The translations under genes and the position numbers were made by a program. The notes under the pieces are model-generated. The model searched no databases. It saw nothing but the letters and a program-made list of their open reading frames with translations, and had not been told where the DNA came from. From Nymphaea colorata (Eukaryota > Streptophyta > Magnoliopsida > Nymphaeales > Nymphaeaceae), in the NCBI RefSeq assembly GCF_008831285.2, contig NW_022204508.1, positions 434,001-498,000 of the forward strand: 64,000 nucleotides of DNA, read 5' to 3'. Below are positions 20,919 through 32,390 of the stretch, one piece after another (the stretch's first letter is position 1; each line of letters begins with the position of its first letter).

Positions 20919-22030
20919 GATCTATAGATATTAAAAAAACAGTAGATCTTGACCACATCTGCAATCTGCTTGCCGACATATAATGAAAGCAGTTGTAGAA
21001 ATTGGAGCAAAAGAAGAGAGAAAAGCTTCAGCTTTGGATGCTTTCTGATAGGTGCATAAAAGGTCAGACTTTCACTCCCAGAAGTTTATCTTGATCCAAT
21101 GAAGGATGCTGGGAGGTAGGCTCCCCACCATTTATTAAGAAGGATTCATATGTACACGACAGAAGTTTATCTTGATCAAATTTAGTGTTTTCTTCTACAA
21201 AAAAAGTACAAGTATCGGCAATTAAGAAAAATAAACATTATAGGCTAAGTGCACTCATGCAGGTGTATACAAGCTAATAGAATACGAATGGTATTAAGTT
21301 GAAGACAAAAAATTAATAAATGGAGTTCCAACCAGTGAAAATGGTGTCAATTACATATTGTGGTTCATACGGATGTTGACAAATTCAATTTTTTTCTTTT
21401 CATTTTTGTCCACTTGTGTGTAGCTTAGCCTACCATCTTTAGATCCCTCGTATTTTATTTTCCTCTTGAAATCCCAATCAAGGAATCAAGAACAAATTGA
21501 TAGTGGTCCCTCCTTTTTTTAGACAGTGATTCATTTTTTTTATGAAATTACAAATTTTGGTTCAAACATAAAAATACCAATAATTTCAAAAATATGTCAT
21601 AGTGTTATAGGAGAAATTATGGCCGTCGTGAGAATATAATGTACATGATGGGTATTATATGAAAATGTAAATCAAATTCTTGAGAGATCGGTGAGTCCTT
21701 ATGGTCTCTTATTCATCTAATATGTAGTTTATAGCTAGAATATTTCTTCTTTTTCTTCTTCCAATGGAACCTCATTAGTCAAATTTAAATTTGATTCCTC
21801 AAGGTATATAAGCTAAATCGCATTTGAAGTCTGTTTGTAATAATCCTATACAAAATTGACCATTTGCAATTCATTCTGTCCCCACATATAGAGAAAGCCC
21901 CAAGCGGTGTAGCATAGTTGCCTGGACTGACAAGACAACAAAAGTTCACTGTTAGTTCATTTATTATGGGTGCTACTGCTAGGGACTGCAAAAGATGGAT
22001 GCATGACACTTTAGTTGACATGTACTCTGC
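20490..22030. repeat. Third, diverged copy of the resistance-unit spacer
   Basis: A mosaic of segments related to 15505-16380 (here 20490-21090, 21160-21420) and to 7340-8060 (here 21225-21305, 21488-21990). Divergence is clearly greater than between copies A and B, so this is an older duplication. Non-coding. Confidence 0.6.
20837..20935. repeat. CT / AT compound microsatellite
   Basis: (CT)n at 20837-20858, (AT)n at 20862-20876, (CT)n at 20879-20893, (AT)n at 20894-20918. It sits at the same relative place as the AT/TG repeat of 15878-15970. Confidence 0.9.
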
Positions 22031-22088
22031 TCTCCACCCAGAACCAGATTAGAGGAAAAAAGGAAGGGGCTTCAGCCTCCTCAGGCTA

Positions 22089-22437
22089 TTCATATAAACT
22101 AAAGCAAAAAATACAGTTGTGAAATGAATTTAATCCAAACCATCAATCAGTAAAGAAAACATGGTGACAAGAGCGTCATTTTCATAAGGATAGACCAAGG
22201 GTAATCGTATAAAATAAAGCAAAAAAAAGGTAGTTGTGATATGAATTTAATCCATAATATCCACCAGTAAAGAGACAAAGTGACCAGAACATCATTTTCT
22301 TTACGATAGACAAAGGGTATTCATACAAACTAAAGCAAAAAAAAAAAAGAACACAGTTATGAAATGAATTTAATCAAAAGCATCCAGCAGTCAAAAAGAC
22401 AGTGATAAGAGAATAATTTTATTTACAATAGACCCAG
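22089..22437. repeat. Three-unit minisatellite, period about 115 bp
   Basis: Units begin near 22101, 22216 and 22332 at the word AAAGCAAAAAA. Each continues through GTTGTGAAATGAATTTAATC, CATCCACCAGTAAAG-like and ATAGACCAAGGGTA-like words. Unit identity is roughly 80 percent by eye. No coding sense; origin unknown. Confidence 0.85.
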
Positions 22438-22544
22438 AAGAATGGCTGCAAGGTGCATAACAATGACACTGGACTGCTTAATTGGATGCTGGCTTTAAGC
22501 ACTAAAAGAGTGCACTGCTCATTCATTGAAGAAGAAGCCCCTTT

Positions 22545-22547
22545 GAC

Positions 22548-22596
<49 letters not shown>

Positions 22597-22603
22597 TGTG
22601 TGT
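22545..22603. repeat. (CT)n-(GT)n microsatellite
   Basis: (TC)n/(CT)n at 22551-22579 passes directly into (GT)n at 22580-22602. A second GT/GA-rich patch with four ATGC units lies at 22843-22925. Confidence 0.9.
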
Positions 22604-22609
22604 TCATTC

Positions 22610-24256
22610 CATATGGTGACTTCAACTGATTTGGTTACATAGCTTCCTTTTATTGCTGGAACATTGCCTAATTTCCATCTTTTGCCTGTCTGTCCAATTT
22701 ATGGAGCAAGTTTGCTTAGCTTAACAACAAATGCATGGCGTGAAGCAGCAAACACAGTACTTTATATCTATTTCTTCAAACTTCAAAATTCCATCTGACA
22801 TTTCCTAATTCATTTTCTTCTACTTTACTCCGTATGTGTCAATGCATGCATGCATGCATCTGTGTGTGTGTGTGAGAGAAAAAGAGAGATTGAAAAAGAG
22901 AGAGAGACAGAGCGAGAGAAAAAAAGGAAACAGTTGAGTGACCAAAAAGGAGTCCACCCATTAGGAATGAGATTCCTTCAGCAAAGAAATATTGTCTCAG
23001 AGACAACCACCTAGAAGTTCTGGCTGGATGACAAGGACCCTGCACCTTGCTTTTGCACATGGCTGCCATGTTACTTTTTGCCAAGCACTTTTCATGTTGA
23101 CATGACACCCCTCAACTTTTTCCCCACTCTATGTATCTTAAACTTATTCTATATTCAACATTAATGGCACAAGAAGGTTTAAAACCCAAAACAATAATAG
23201 ATGGTAGAATTTCACTTTCTATTTCTAACTGAAAACAAGTCCTTCACATCATTCCCCGCACTAATTTTGAAGTTGTTGACGTTTGGAATATACTGTTGTG
23301 CATCATCTTCATTCCTATGTTCAGTTAGCTGGTACCACAACTTTTTTGAAGCAGAAAGCACTCTCTTGCTTGGGAGTCAAGAGCAAACATTTCTTTAGGA
23401 GTAACAAACGTTATTACTCATTACTGTTAGTTGGTTGAATCCGTTCATGTGATTGAACCACATTCCGATTGTGTTCTCAACTTATACATGTTGTGCCACT
23501 CTATTACACACATATAAATATATAAAATATGAGAAATAGTAACTAGCATTGGGGTCAAATGGCTGTCCATCCATTAGCAATCACTTTCTTGACCAAGAGT
23601 AGTAGACCTAATTAAAGGTACAACATACAATTCTTGATTGATATTCAAATTTGGTCATCCGGAATAAGTGGACACACAAATGTTTAGCTCTGAAGGACTC
23701 ATATCACTGCACACCAGATATCAGCTTAACAACAGTTAATTTCCCATGTGCCACATGCCCAATTCTACCTACAAAATTGGAAAAAGTGGTCACTCAGTTT
23801 GTGTGCATACCTCAGGTGGGAACATTAAAAAGTCTTTTACAATTATGAACAAAGTAAATAAGCACCTTTTTCACCCAAAGTAAATCTTCCCACCTACATT
23901 TTCTCTTTTTTAACTTGGGTATCTTTCTTACTGCAAATACATGAAAAGATAAAAGATTTATCTCAAGAAGAGAAAGGAACTGCAACTAAACAGAAAGATG
24001 CAGATCTGAAACGGATGCAGTTGGTACACCCTTTTGACTTCAGGGAGGGTGCATGCACTGCCCTTCAGGGACCTGTGGTTATAGCATTCCTGCCTACTGG
24101 GGTTCAGGCAAGGTAAACACCATGGCTGTTAGGGGTATCAATCATTTTTAATAGTCACAATTAATGCCGTGGCTGTTGCATAGAACAAACAAAGCAGATT
24201 TTTGCTTTACCCAGTGATGATGACCAACCTATTCCATTCACTTAAATGACCATGGC
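22610..24256. other. Non-coding spacer upstream of the copia element
   Basis: No supported gene. Open frames (for example near 23201-23398 and 23651-23848) are short and lack ATG-consistent, domain-bearing sequence. The word CATGGCTGTT recurs at 24121, 24165 (variant) and 24251, next to the left LTR. Confidence 0.5.
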
Positions 24257-24646
24257 TGTTGTGTAAATGCACAAGCTGCAGACCGTTACAACTGCTCACC
24301 GGATGAAGGAAATCGTGAAGATCATTCGAGCTCAATGAATGAAGAAAATCATGAAGATCATGAAGATCATGACAAATCAAACAAAAAGGCAACTATACCC
24401 GTTAGATTTAGAGTGATAAATCAAGGAAGAACACCTCACGAGGCAGGGAATCTAGGCAAGAAAAGTGGCAACATATCCTCATCAAAGGAGAAAGAAATGA
24501 TTATAGAAATTAGAAATTTAAGGAAGGATTGTTTGAATTTTAAACAAATCTGTAACAATCCCTCCAAGAAACACTTAAAATTTAAGGACGTAGGATTCTT
24601 TTTAATCCAAACCACTTAAAATTTGAGTCTTGCATTTTTCCTTTCA
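24257..24646 (+). repeat. 5' LTR of the copia element
   Basis: Begins TGTTGTGTAAATGCACAAGC and ends TTTCCTTTCA immediately before the primer-binding site. Bases 24265-24478 match 28332-28542. The TG...CA ends fit a copia LTR. The GAAGATCAT unit is repeated three times near 24351-24372 but fewer times in the 3' LTR. Confidence 0.85.
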
Positions 24647-24659
24647 TGGTATCAGAGCA
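24647..24659 (+). promoter_or_regulatory. Primer-binding site for initiator tRNA-Met
   Basis: TGGTATCAGAGCA directly follows the LTR end. It matches the 3' end complement of plant initiator tRNA-Met, the usual primer of copia reverse transcription. Confidence 0.93.
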
Positions 24660-24689
24660 TAGTTCCGTGAGGATTAAGGATTTCTCCAT

Positions 24690-25788
24690 GGCTTCCGGTG
24701 CATCCTCTTCGTCCTTCATGGCAGCTAAGTATCCATATCCTTCAACGGTTAATGTTGCAAATTTTATCTCTATCAAACTCTCTCACAAGAATTACTTGCT
24801 TTGGAAAACCAAAATGCTTGGGCTGATTGAAGGCCAAGACATGATGGGTTTTATTGATGGACAAATCTCCAAACTGACCTCTACCATTGAAATTGTTGAA
24901 AATGGTGAGGCGGGTTGTGTCCCAAATCCAGAATTCTTTGCCTAGAAAAAAACAGGCCGACTTCTTAGAGGGTGGATCACTGGATCACTCTCAGAAGAAG
25001 TGCTAGGTCTTGTGGTTGGACTCCCAAGCTCGGCTGAAGTCTGGAATGCTCTTATAATGGTCTTTGCTAGAGAATCAAAAGACTGAGAATTTCTGTTAAA
25101 CAGAAAATTGCAGACTTTTCAAAAGCAAGATAAAAATGTTACTGAGTATATAACAGGTTTCAAAACCATATGTGATGAGTTGGCAGCCATTGGGAAACCT
25201 CTGTTGGATCAAGACAAAGTTTGTTGGCTCATAAATGGGCTTGGATCAGGTTATGAATTGTTTATGACATCGATACTTCGACCTCCTATTCCTGCATATA
25301 TTGATGTTGTTTCACTGCTTGAAAGCTACGACAACGTGAAAAACCTCCATGGGTTCCAACTTAATCCTAATGCTGCGTTCATAAGCCAGCAAGTTCAAGT
25401 TCAACCCTCTTACTCTCACAATTACAGAGGATGTGATCAGTATAACAGAAAAAATAGTAACTCTTGCTTCAACTCGCGAGGACGTGGATTTCCACCCGCT
25501 TCTCAATCTCGTCCCACCAACACTCCAGCCAATGCCGGACGAAATACCACTCAATCTTCAGTCAAAGCAGTGTGTCAAATTTGTGGCTTGAGTAATGACA
25601 CGGCATTCAAATGCTACCACAGATTCAATCAAGCGTATCAGCCCAAAGATCTTCCAAAATTTTTTTCCATTGTTCAAGTTGACGATCCTAATAATGCAGA
25701 CTGGTATCCAGACACTGGCACAACTTCTCATGTTACAGATGATCCAGGTAAACTGAAACATCTCATTAAATACAACTCTCCCTCTTGA
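24690..25788 (+). pseudogene. Copia gag and protease
   Basis: The frame from ATG 24688 reads MASGASSSSFMAAKYPYP and the gag words NYLLWKTKMLGLIEG, with a stop at about 24943. After two breaks it resumes at 25108 with the UBN2-type segment YITGFKTICDELAAIGKPL and DVVSLLESYD. A CxxC-type knuckle (CQICGLSNDTAFKC, about 25573-25617) and the protease active site WYPDTGTTSHVTDD (about 25702) follow, then a stop at 25788. In an intact element gag and pol form one polyprotein. Here at least three stops or frame changes interrupt it. Confidence 0.88.
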
Positions 25789-25959
25789 TAATGTGCTGGT
25801 TGTTCCTGCGATAAAGAAAAATCTTATTTCTGTAAGTCAGCTTACATCTTATATGCCCTATGTATTTGAGCTTACATCTGATTTGTTTTTATTAAGGACA
25901 AGGAAACTAATCAGACGATTGCCAAGGGAGCTAGAGGGGAAGACTTATACGTGCTCAAG

Positions 25960-26580
25960 ACCAGACTGAAGGCAGTATTCTTTTCTGATCGTTTAATAAC
26001 AGCAACGTCCGAAATTTGGCATAGTCACCTCGGGCATCCATCAGCTAAGATCATTGATTTTTTATCGTCCAAGGGTAGAATAAATTTGACAGCAAAAAAG
26101 TCTGTGTTTTCTATTTGTCAAAGTTGTCAATTGGGAAAAGCAACACGTTTTCCTTTTCTTCCATTAGATGATGAATATTATGAACCCTTTGAAAAAATTC
26201 ATTGTGATTTTTGGGGACCAGCACCGGTTGATTCTTGTCAAAAATTTTGATATTATGCTGTCTTTGTTGATCACCACTCTCGATACCCCTGGATCTATCC
26301 TTTAAAATCTAAGTCTGAATTTTTTACAAAGTTTATGGAATTTCATAAGATGGTGACAACGTAATTCGGAAGATCTGTAAAAAATTTTCAAAGTGATGAA
26401 GGTGGTGAATTTAAGAGCACTGTTTTTCTCTCTTATTTAAGAGAATGTGGAATCAAATATCTCAAGGCTTGCCCAAAAACTCCTGAACAGAATGGGTTGG
26501 TGGAGTGGGAACACAGGTCAGTTACTGAACTTGGACTAACTTTACTATTTCATAGTAATTTACCAACCTGCTCTCACCGA
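25960..26580 (+). pseudogene. Copia integrase, broken
   Basis: The gag-pre-integrase motif WHSHLGHPSAKIIDFL and zinc-binding CQSCQLGK (about 26015-26140) lead into the DDE core. The first acidic residue is in HCDFWGPAP (about 26200), the second in FQSDEGGEF (about 26388), and the glutamate in PEQNGLVEWEHR (about 26485). Stops follow QKF (26248) and MVTT (about 26362). The region between the core and the proline-rich linker is shortened, with homology jumping near 26570. Confidence 0.85.
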
Positions 26581-28329
26581 AGTGAACTCCCCTGATCTTG
26601 CGAGACTTCACAATTGTGAAACAGAACCTCCCTTTCTTGCTTCTTCTCTACAACAACCAGTCATGCCTCCCTTACCTATATCACCACCAGAGTCACCAGT
26701 TTTCGCTCACCATCACCGCTTAGGTCGCCAGCTCCTCACTCGTCATCGCCGCCTAGCTCACCCTCTCCAATCTCATCTAATGCCTTACCTAATACCTCTA
26801 CTAGACTGTCTCATCCTATGGTCATGCATTCTCAAAATGGTATTGTTAAACCCAATCCCAAATACATATTAACTACCCATGCTCCCACCCAACCAAGACA
26901 TTTTTCCATTGCTGTTAAACATCCTGGTTGGAGGCAAGCTATGGAGGATGAAATGGCAGCATTGGTTGGAGGCAAGCACAGGGTTATACTCAAGTTGAAG
27001 GTGTGGATTTCCTTGAAACCTTTTCACCAGTTGTTAAACCAGCGGCTATTCTGATCATTCTCTCTGTTGCTCTTATGAATACCTGGCCACTTAAACAACT
27101 TGATTTCAAAAATGCATTCTTGAATGGCTATTTCACTGAAACTGTATTCATTGAGCAGCCTCCATGTTTCAAAGATGATCGATTTCCACACCTTGTTTGC
27201 AACTTAAATTGTGCGCTATATGGCCTCAAACATGCCCCTCGAGCTTGGTATGATCTGTTTGCTCAATTCTTATTTTCTCACAATTTTCAAGCCAGCTATG
27301 CAGATCCATCATTATTTGTTCAACTGCAATAGTCAACTATAATTATACTTCTATTATATGTGGATGATATCATTCTCACTGGTAGCAGTCCAACTTTTCT
27401 TGCATCCTTTCAAAAGGAAGTATCACGTACATTTGCTATGAATGATCTTGAGGACTTACATTATTTCTTAGGCATTCAAGTTCAATGCACTGCTTCTGGA
27501 CTATTCCTCAACCTGCAATGCTATGCTGTGCTATGGAAATTGTAGAATGTGCTCAGATGCAATCGTGCAGATCAACTGTTACCCCAATGGTTACTAATGT
27601 TTCCAGAAACAACACTGCAGAAGAAGAAGCATATCCCAATGCTACATTGTATCGTAGTCTTGTTGGCACTCTGCAATATCTTACGTTTACACGACCAGAC
27701 ATCACTTATGCTGTTGATTATGTGTCATAGTTTATGCACGTTCCCTCCCTGCGACCTTTCTAGTTGCTGAAACGCATTCTTCGCTATATTCAAGGTACTA
27801 TCTCTCTTGGGATGCAATTCTTTCAGCCCAACAAATTATCAGTTCGAGCTTATTCTAATGCAGATTGGGCCAGCTGCCCCTCCATTCGTCGCTCTACAAC
27901 AGGCTACTGCACCTTTTGGGGCCCCAATTGTATTTCCTGGGCATCTAAAATACAACAAAGTGTTGTGCGATCTTCTTGTGAAGTAGAATATCGTGCTCTT
28001 GCAACAACAACAGCAGAACTAACTTGGATCATGTTCATTCTTATAGATCTTGGATTGTTTCCCTCTCAAACTCCCTTGCTTTTATGTGACAATCCTTTTG
28101 CTTTGCAATCCACCATCAAAATGGCCCATCACTCTCGGATGAAGCATATTGAGCTTGATTTTCATTTTGTACGACAAAAAGTGGCTCTTGGATTGTTAGT
28201 TACTCAATTTATTTCGTCCTCTCATCAGCCTGCTGATATGTTTACAAAGCCATTGCCCCATCATCGATTGACAACATTGGGTCACAATCTTGGACTTCGC
28301 TACAGTCTACGCTTGAGATTGAAGGGGCA
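26580..28329 (+). pseudogene. Copia reverse transcriptase and RNase H, broken
   Basis: A proline-rich linker gives way to the RT start HPGWRQAMEDEMAAL (26920-26965). After a deletion come FLETFSPVVKPA (27007), LKQLDFKNAFLNGYF, LNCALYGLKHAPRAWYD, and the catalytic YVDDIILTG (about 27357). RNase H shows RSLVGTLQYL...RPDITYAV, AYSNADWASCP, SSCEVEYRAL, CDNPFAL and HSRMKHIELDFHFVRQK. Stops occur after FVQLQ (27330), in VDYVS (27728) and elsewhere. The segment ends with a purine tract, GATTGAAGGGGCA, just before the 3' LTR. Confidence 0.9.
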
Positions 28330-28542
28330 TGTTAACGCACAAGCTGCAGATCGTTACAGCTGCTCACTGGATGAAGGAAATCGTGAACATCATGCCAGCT
28401 CAACGAATGAAGAAAATCATGAAGATCATGACAAATCAAACAAAAAGGCAACTATATCCATTAGATTTGGAGTGATAAATCAAGGAAGAACACCTCACGA
28501 GGCAGGGAATCTAGGCAAAAAAAGTGACAATGTATCCTCATC
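28330..28542 (+). repeat. Truncated 3' LTR of the copia element
   Basis: Begins TGTTAACGCACAAGCTGCAG right after the polypurine tract and follows the 5' LTR to CATCCTCATCA-like sequence at about 28542. The remaining 175 bp expected from the 5' LTR are missing, and LRR-locus sequence starts. Confidence 0.85.
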
Positions 28543-28543
28543 A

Positions 28544-30493
28544 CTTGTTCACATTGTTGGCTGATTGCAATTCTTACTTGCAGGTTTATATTGAACACTT
28601 GACCAATTTCAAGTGGTTCAGGGTGTTGTCATTGAGGGGATGCGAAATGGATGAGCTGCTAAAGTCCATTGAATACCTTTCACTTGTAAAATATCTCAAT
28701 CTAAGCAATTCTAAGTGAGACGGTTTCCCAGTTCAATCTGCAGACTTTGTAACTTGCAAACATTGGATTTAAATTATAGCAAAATTGAAGAGTTGCGCAA
28801 GGAAATGGGTGAACTCTGCAACTTGAGGTTTCTTGGGCTGAACTGGACATGGGAATTGAAATTTATAGCGGAAGGCTTGGGGAAGCTTACCAATTTACGG
28901 ACCCTTGCATAGATTTGTGACATTAGGGAACTAAAAGTCTTGAACAAACTACAGGGGGAATTGTCAATACAAGGGTTGGGGGGGACAAGAAAAGCTATTG
29001 ATTGTGCAAGAAATGCACAATTGCTTAAGGAGAAGCATGGCATAATTAATTTGGAATTCTACTTTGGAATTACTGGAGGTGTTTCTGAACAGAGTAATGA
29101 CGAACAGAGTGGTGCACTGGAGGCATTGGAACCTCCAGTGCGGCTGGAGTGCTTGGAGATAGGTGATTATATAGGAAAGATGCCAGTTTGGCATTTGAAT
29201 ACTGAGTATACCAAGCTACATTCACTAAAGCTGGAAAGATGCCATTTATGGGAAAAACTAATAAGCATTACCTCGTTGAAAGTACTAAATGTCATCAATT
29301 GCCCAGCACTATGTGAAATAGATAGCACGCCTGCCTTTGAGCCGTTGAAGGTGGAGGAATGCTGCAGCCTAGAGCAATTTCCTCATCACATGCCTGCTCT
29401 CAAGTGGTTGGACGTGGCACTTTGTGACAGCCTAGAGCAATTGCCTGATCGTAGGCCTGCTCTCAAGTCGTTGATGGTGTGGGCATGTGATGGCCTAAAG
29501 GCTTTTGTTAACATGCCTGCCTTGGAGTCATTGGAGGTGAGTTATTGTGATTGTATAGAGCATTTACATGACATGGCTGCTCTCAAGTCATTGATGGTGC
29601 GGAAATGTGATAGGCTGAAGACTCTAGCTGACACGCCTGCCTTGGAGTCATTGGAGGTAGAATTTTGTGACAGCCTAGAGTAATTACGTCATGACATGCC
29701 TCCTCTCAAGTCCTAGAAGGTGTACGGACCTAATAGCTTGAAGGCTTTTGTTAACGTTCCTTTACTTGAGGAGTTGATGGTGGAAGGTTTGCTCAACTGG
29801 GAAGGGTGGCCAGCAGATGGATTAGGGGAAACAACAATGACTTCTATGCCAAGGTTAAGAGAGGCGAATTTTGTGAATTGTCCAAGGATGTAGACAAAAG
29901 GCTTGCTTGATGCTCTATTGGAGCTGGCGGGGCATGATGGTCAAGTGACTCAGCTTCAAAGTCTGTCAGTGTGTTGTTGCCTACGTGCAAGATTGTGATG
30001 GAAATTCCTTGAGCAACTGCCTAACCTCGTTGAGTTAAGGTTGGATCCAGACTCAGCAGTACTGCTGCCATCACCATTGCCATCCGAGGTATCAACATTT
30101 CTACCCTCCCTCAAGTCTCTGTCTTTGAGCGACACGAATGTTGATGAGGTCAAATTGGGAAGGGTGCCTCAGTGCTTGTGGGGTCTCTCCCAACTGGAGA
30201 CATTGTACCTAAACTATTTCTATGAGGACATCAGCTTGGGAGGCCACTGGCAATGCCTCCCAAAACTGAGATACCTAGAGCTTCAATACTTCCCCAATCT
30301 GAAGTCTCTGGTGGACATTACTACCCACCAAAATGAAAATGATGCAGTAGAAACAACATGTCCCATGGATGCAAATGAACAGATCGCCTGCCTCTCGAAG
30401 CTTGAAAAGTTGGTAATTTACTTTTGTCCAGCACTCCATCTGCCACAGGAGCTCAGGGACCATCTTGGGGAAAGGTTATCCATCCTAGGCTAA
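28544..30493 (+). pseudogene. LRR region of CNL-type resistance gene, pseudogene 3 (inverted)
   Basis: Homologous to the minus-strand LRR loci but on the plus strand. It starts with TTACTTGCAG, like an intron acceptor, then TNFKWFRVLSLRGCEMDELL, the NB-ARC to LRR junction. Frames 28524-28718, 28715-28912, 28940-29683 and 30041-30493 carry first LRRs, LNKLQGELSIQGLGG, at least five 20-21 residue LRRs of form MPALKSLMVxxCDxLE (29350-29700), and the C-terminal ISLGGHWQCLPKLRYLEL segment. The W after TNFK is intact (TGG), unlike both large copies. Lesions are a one-base frame change at 28716, a deletion near 28912, and stops at 29682, about 29715, 29891 and 29997. The NB-ARC part is absent, its place taken by the copia element. 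Confidence 0.9.
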
Positions 30494-31200
30494 AGTGGTT
30501 GAGGTGCTATCATGTTACGGAACCTTTTCTGTTTCGTTGGCTGAAGCCTTCAGTATTTACATATGCCCTGCACTTGATCTGCCGCAGGAGTTAAGATGCC
30601 ATCTTGGAGGAAAGGTAACAATTATTCGATATGTTTTAGTGTTTAAAATCGGTGACGGATTGTAACTATATATTTTTTTGTTCAAGTATGAATCTTTTGC
30701 ATTTCGTCGGCTCTTTTTTTCTCTCCGTTGTTTGATTTAGGTCTTGTACATTTTTTATGTCATGTTTTCCATCTGCAAAAGTAGTGTGAATCTGTAAAAA
30801 TCAATAGATTGCAACTGCTTTCATTAAACATGACAGAAGTCAATAGGACTTGGTCATGTTGGTGTGGTTTCACTGAGAACATCTGCTTGGGTGGCCACAG
30901 GAAATGCCTCCCGGAACTGAGAAAGCCAGTTCTTTTTTACTTCCCCAATCTCAAGTCTTCCGGTGGGTGCAAATAGTACTTATCCTCAACAAAATGATGC
31001 AGTAGCAACCACATTTCTCATGGATAAACAGGAACAGATCGCCTTACAATTATTGAAATGTTTTAGTTTGTAAAAAATTGGTGACAGATTGAAACTATTT
31101 TGTTTTTTGTTAAACATGAACCTTTTTTGCTTTTTGTTGGCTCTTTTCTTTCCCTCCCTTGCTTTATTTAAGATTTGTAAAATTTTTATGCCACATTTTC
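30494..31200 (+). repeat. Two extra partial copies of the LRR gene's 3' end
   Basis: After the stop of pseudogene 3, the LRR end is repeated in pieces. Copy one (about 30560-30760) has CCTGCACTTGATCTGCCGCA followed by the conserved 3' flank. Copy two (about 30860-31170) encodes broken NICLGGHRKCLPELRKP and the same flank (GGTGACAGATTGAAACT, GGCTCTTTTC). These look like successive unequal exchanges at the gene's 3' end. Confidence 0.75.
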
Positions 31201-31314
31201 CATTTTCTCTTTCACCCACCACACATTTGGTCAATTAGTTCATAGTCGATCCAACCACCAATTAATTTTTATGCATCCTCATAATATTTTTCTTCCTTTT
31301 TTTTTCTTGACTGT

Positions 31315-31560
31315 CACATCATAATAGAATGGACAGTCTTAACTCTTGAGAAGATGCACTAGCCAGCACTATATACATTCCTTCACAATCATTCGCAGCT
31401 CATGCATTTTAAAATTTCTTTTTAATTCTAGGTGATATATTGAAGTATTAAAATTTTACATTGTTTGCAATGTGTAAGGTTCTAAGAAATCACACCAACA
31501 TGTCCATATGAAACTTTTTGGCATCGCTTGTTTTATAAGGAAGCAGGCATTAATGATTGG
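31315..31560. repeat. Inverted copy of the 3' flank at 16385-16660
   Basis: In reverse complement this matches 16660-16385, including AGAAGATGCACTAGC, CACACCAACATGTCCATATG and GTTTTATAAGGAAGCAGGC. It marks the far edge of the inverted gene unit on the plus strand. Confidence 0.7.
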
Positions 31561-32390
31561 ATGTCTTCTCTCTTGGCACATGTTATGATGATTTTAATAC
31601 ACCAATTCTAGAATTTTAGTCTTGCTCTATCAAACACATAATTTTCAATTTTAAATCCAAAGTTCCAGTCTATCAAAGGGAAACTAGAGTTGGAAGTTTC
31701 ATTCCAATTCTAGTTGAAGGTGAAATTTTGTTTCTATAACACAAGGTGGTCATACGCCCCCTTAAACTTAGTCCTCTAAGGCTTTCTAGAAGTGTTTATG
31801 CATAATTGAAGGTGGTTCCACGAAAAGTTATAGGTGGCTATTCAGTTCCACGAAAACATATGCCACGCAAGGTTGGGGAGAGAATGGAACTGCTTTTACA
31901 AAGATACAAATGGAACCATATGTTCTCTTCAATTTGTCACATTGACAATTTGTCCTTGTGAAGAGAGAGAGGGAGAAAAGGGGGGGGGGTGCAGAAACCC
32001 CTTGTTTTCATGGTTTTACCATAGAATTTGTTCTTATTGGTGCGCAACTTTCTGATTAAGTGTCAAATTTTAAGTTGTTTGCCCATTTAACTTACAGCAC
32101 TAAAAATAATATCTTGGTACTACAGGACAATCATACCCAGTTTGTATCTCAAGGAAACCAATTTTCCTTTCAACTCGAGGTAACAAGTTTTGCTTTGGTG
32201 TCATACACGAATTGAACGAGTTGACGTGAACAAGTTTTAAAAAAACGGGTTAGGCCATAAATGAGTTAAGCAAGTTAAGGGAGTCGAGCTCGAGCTTGAT
32301 GTTGTATAATCAAGTCAAGCTCAAGAGGGACAAGCTTGGGCTCGACGCATGTGCAGCCCTACATGGCGAAGCAACGTCGTTGCTACGAGT
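31561..32390. other. Spacer
   Basis: No gene recognised. A G-run at 31981-31990 follows a GA-rich patch. The AGTCGAGCTCGAGCTTGA patch near 32281 resembles 15395-15440. Confidence 0.45.

Larger units (their letters stand above)
24257..28542 (+). mobile_element. Ty1/copia retrotransposon, degraded, 3' LTR truncated
   Basis: The plus-strand order LTR, PBS, gag, protease, integrase, RT, RNase H, LTR is that of Ty1/copia. The internal region is about 3.7 kb with many stops and frameshifts, including loss of much of the integrase C-terminus and linker near 26570. The 5' LTR is 390 bp, but the 3' LTR keeps only its first 213 bp and then joins LRR sequence. No second target-site copy can therefore be found. 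The shared LTR part differs at about a dozen sites and by a 9-bp-type GATCATGAA unit change, pointing to an old insertion. Confidence 0.92.

Noticed and set aside
22089-22437. CRISPR-like array
   Set aside because: Units of 115 bp are tandem and diverged, with no spacer/repeat alternation, in a plant nuclear context.
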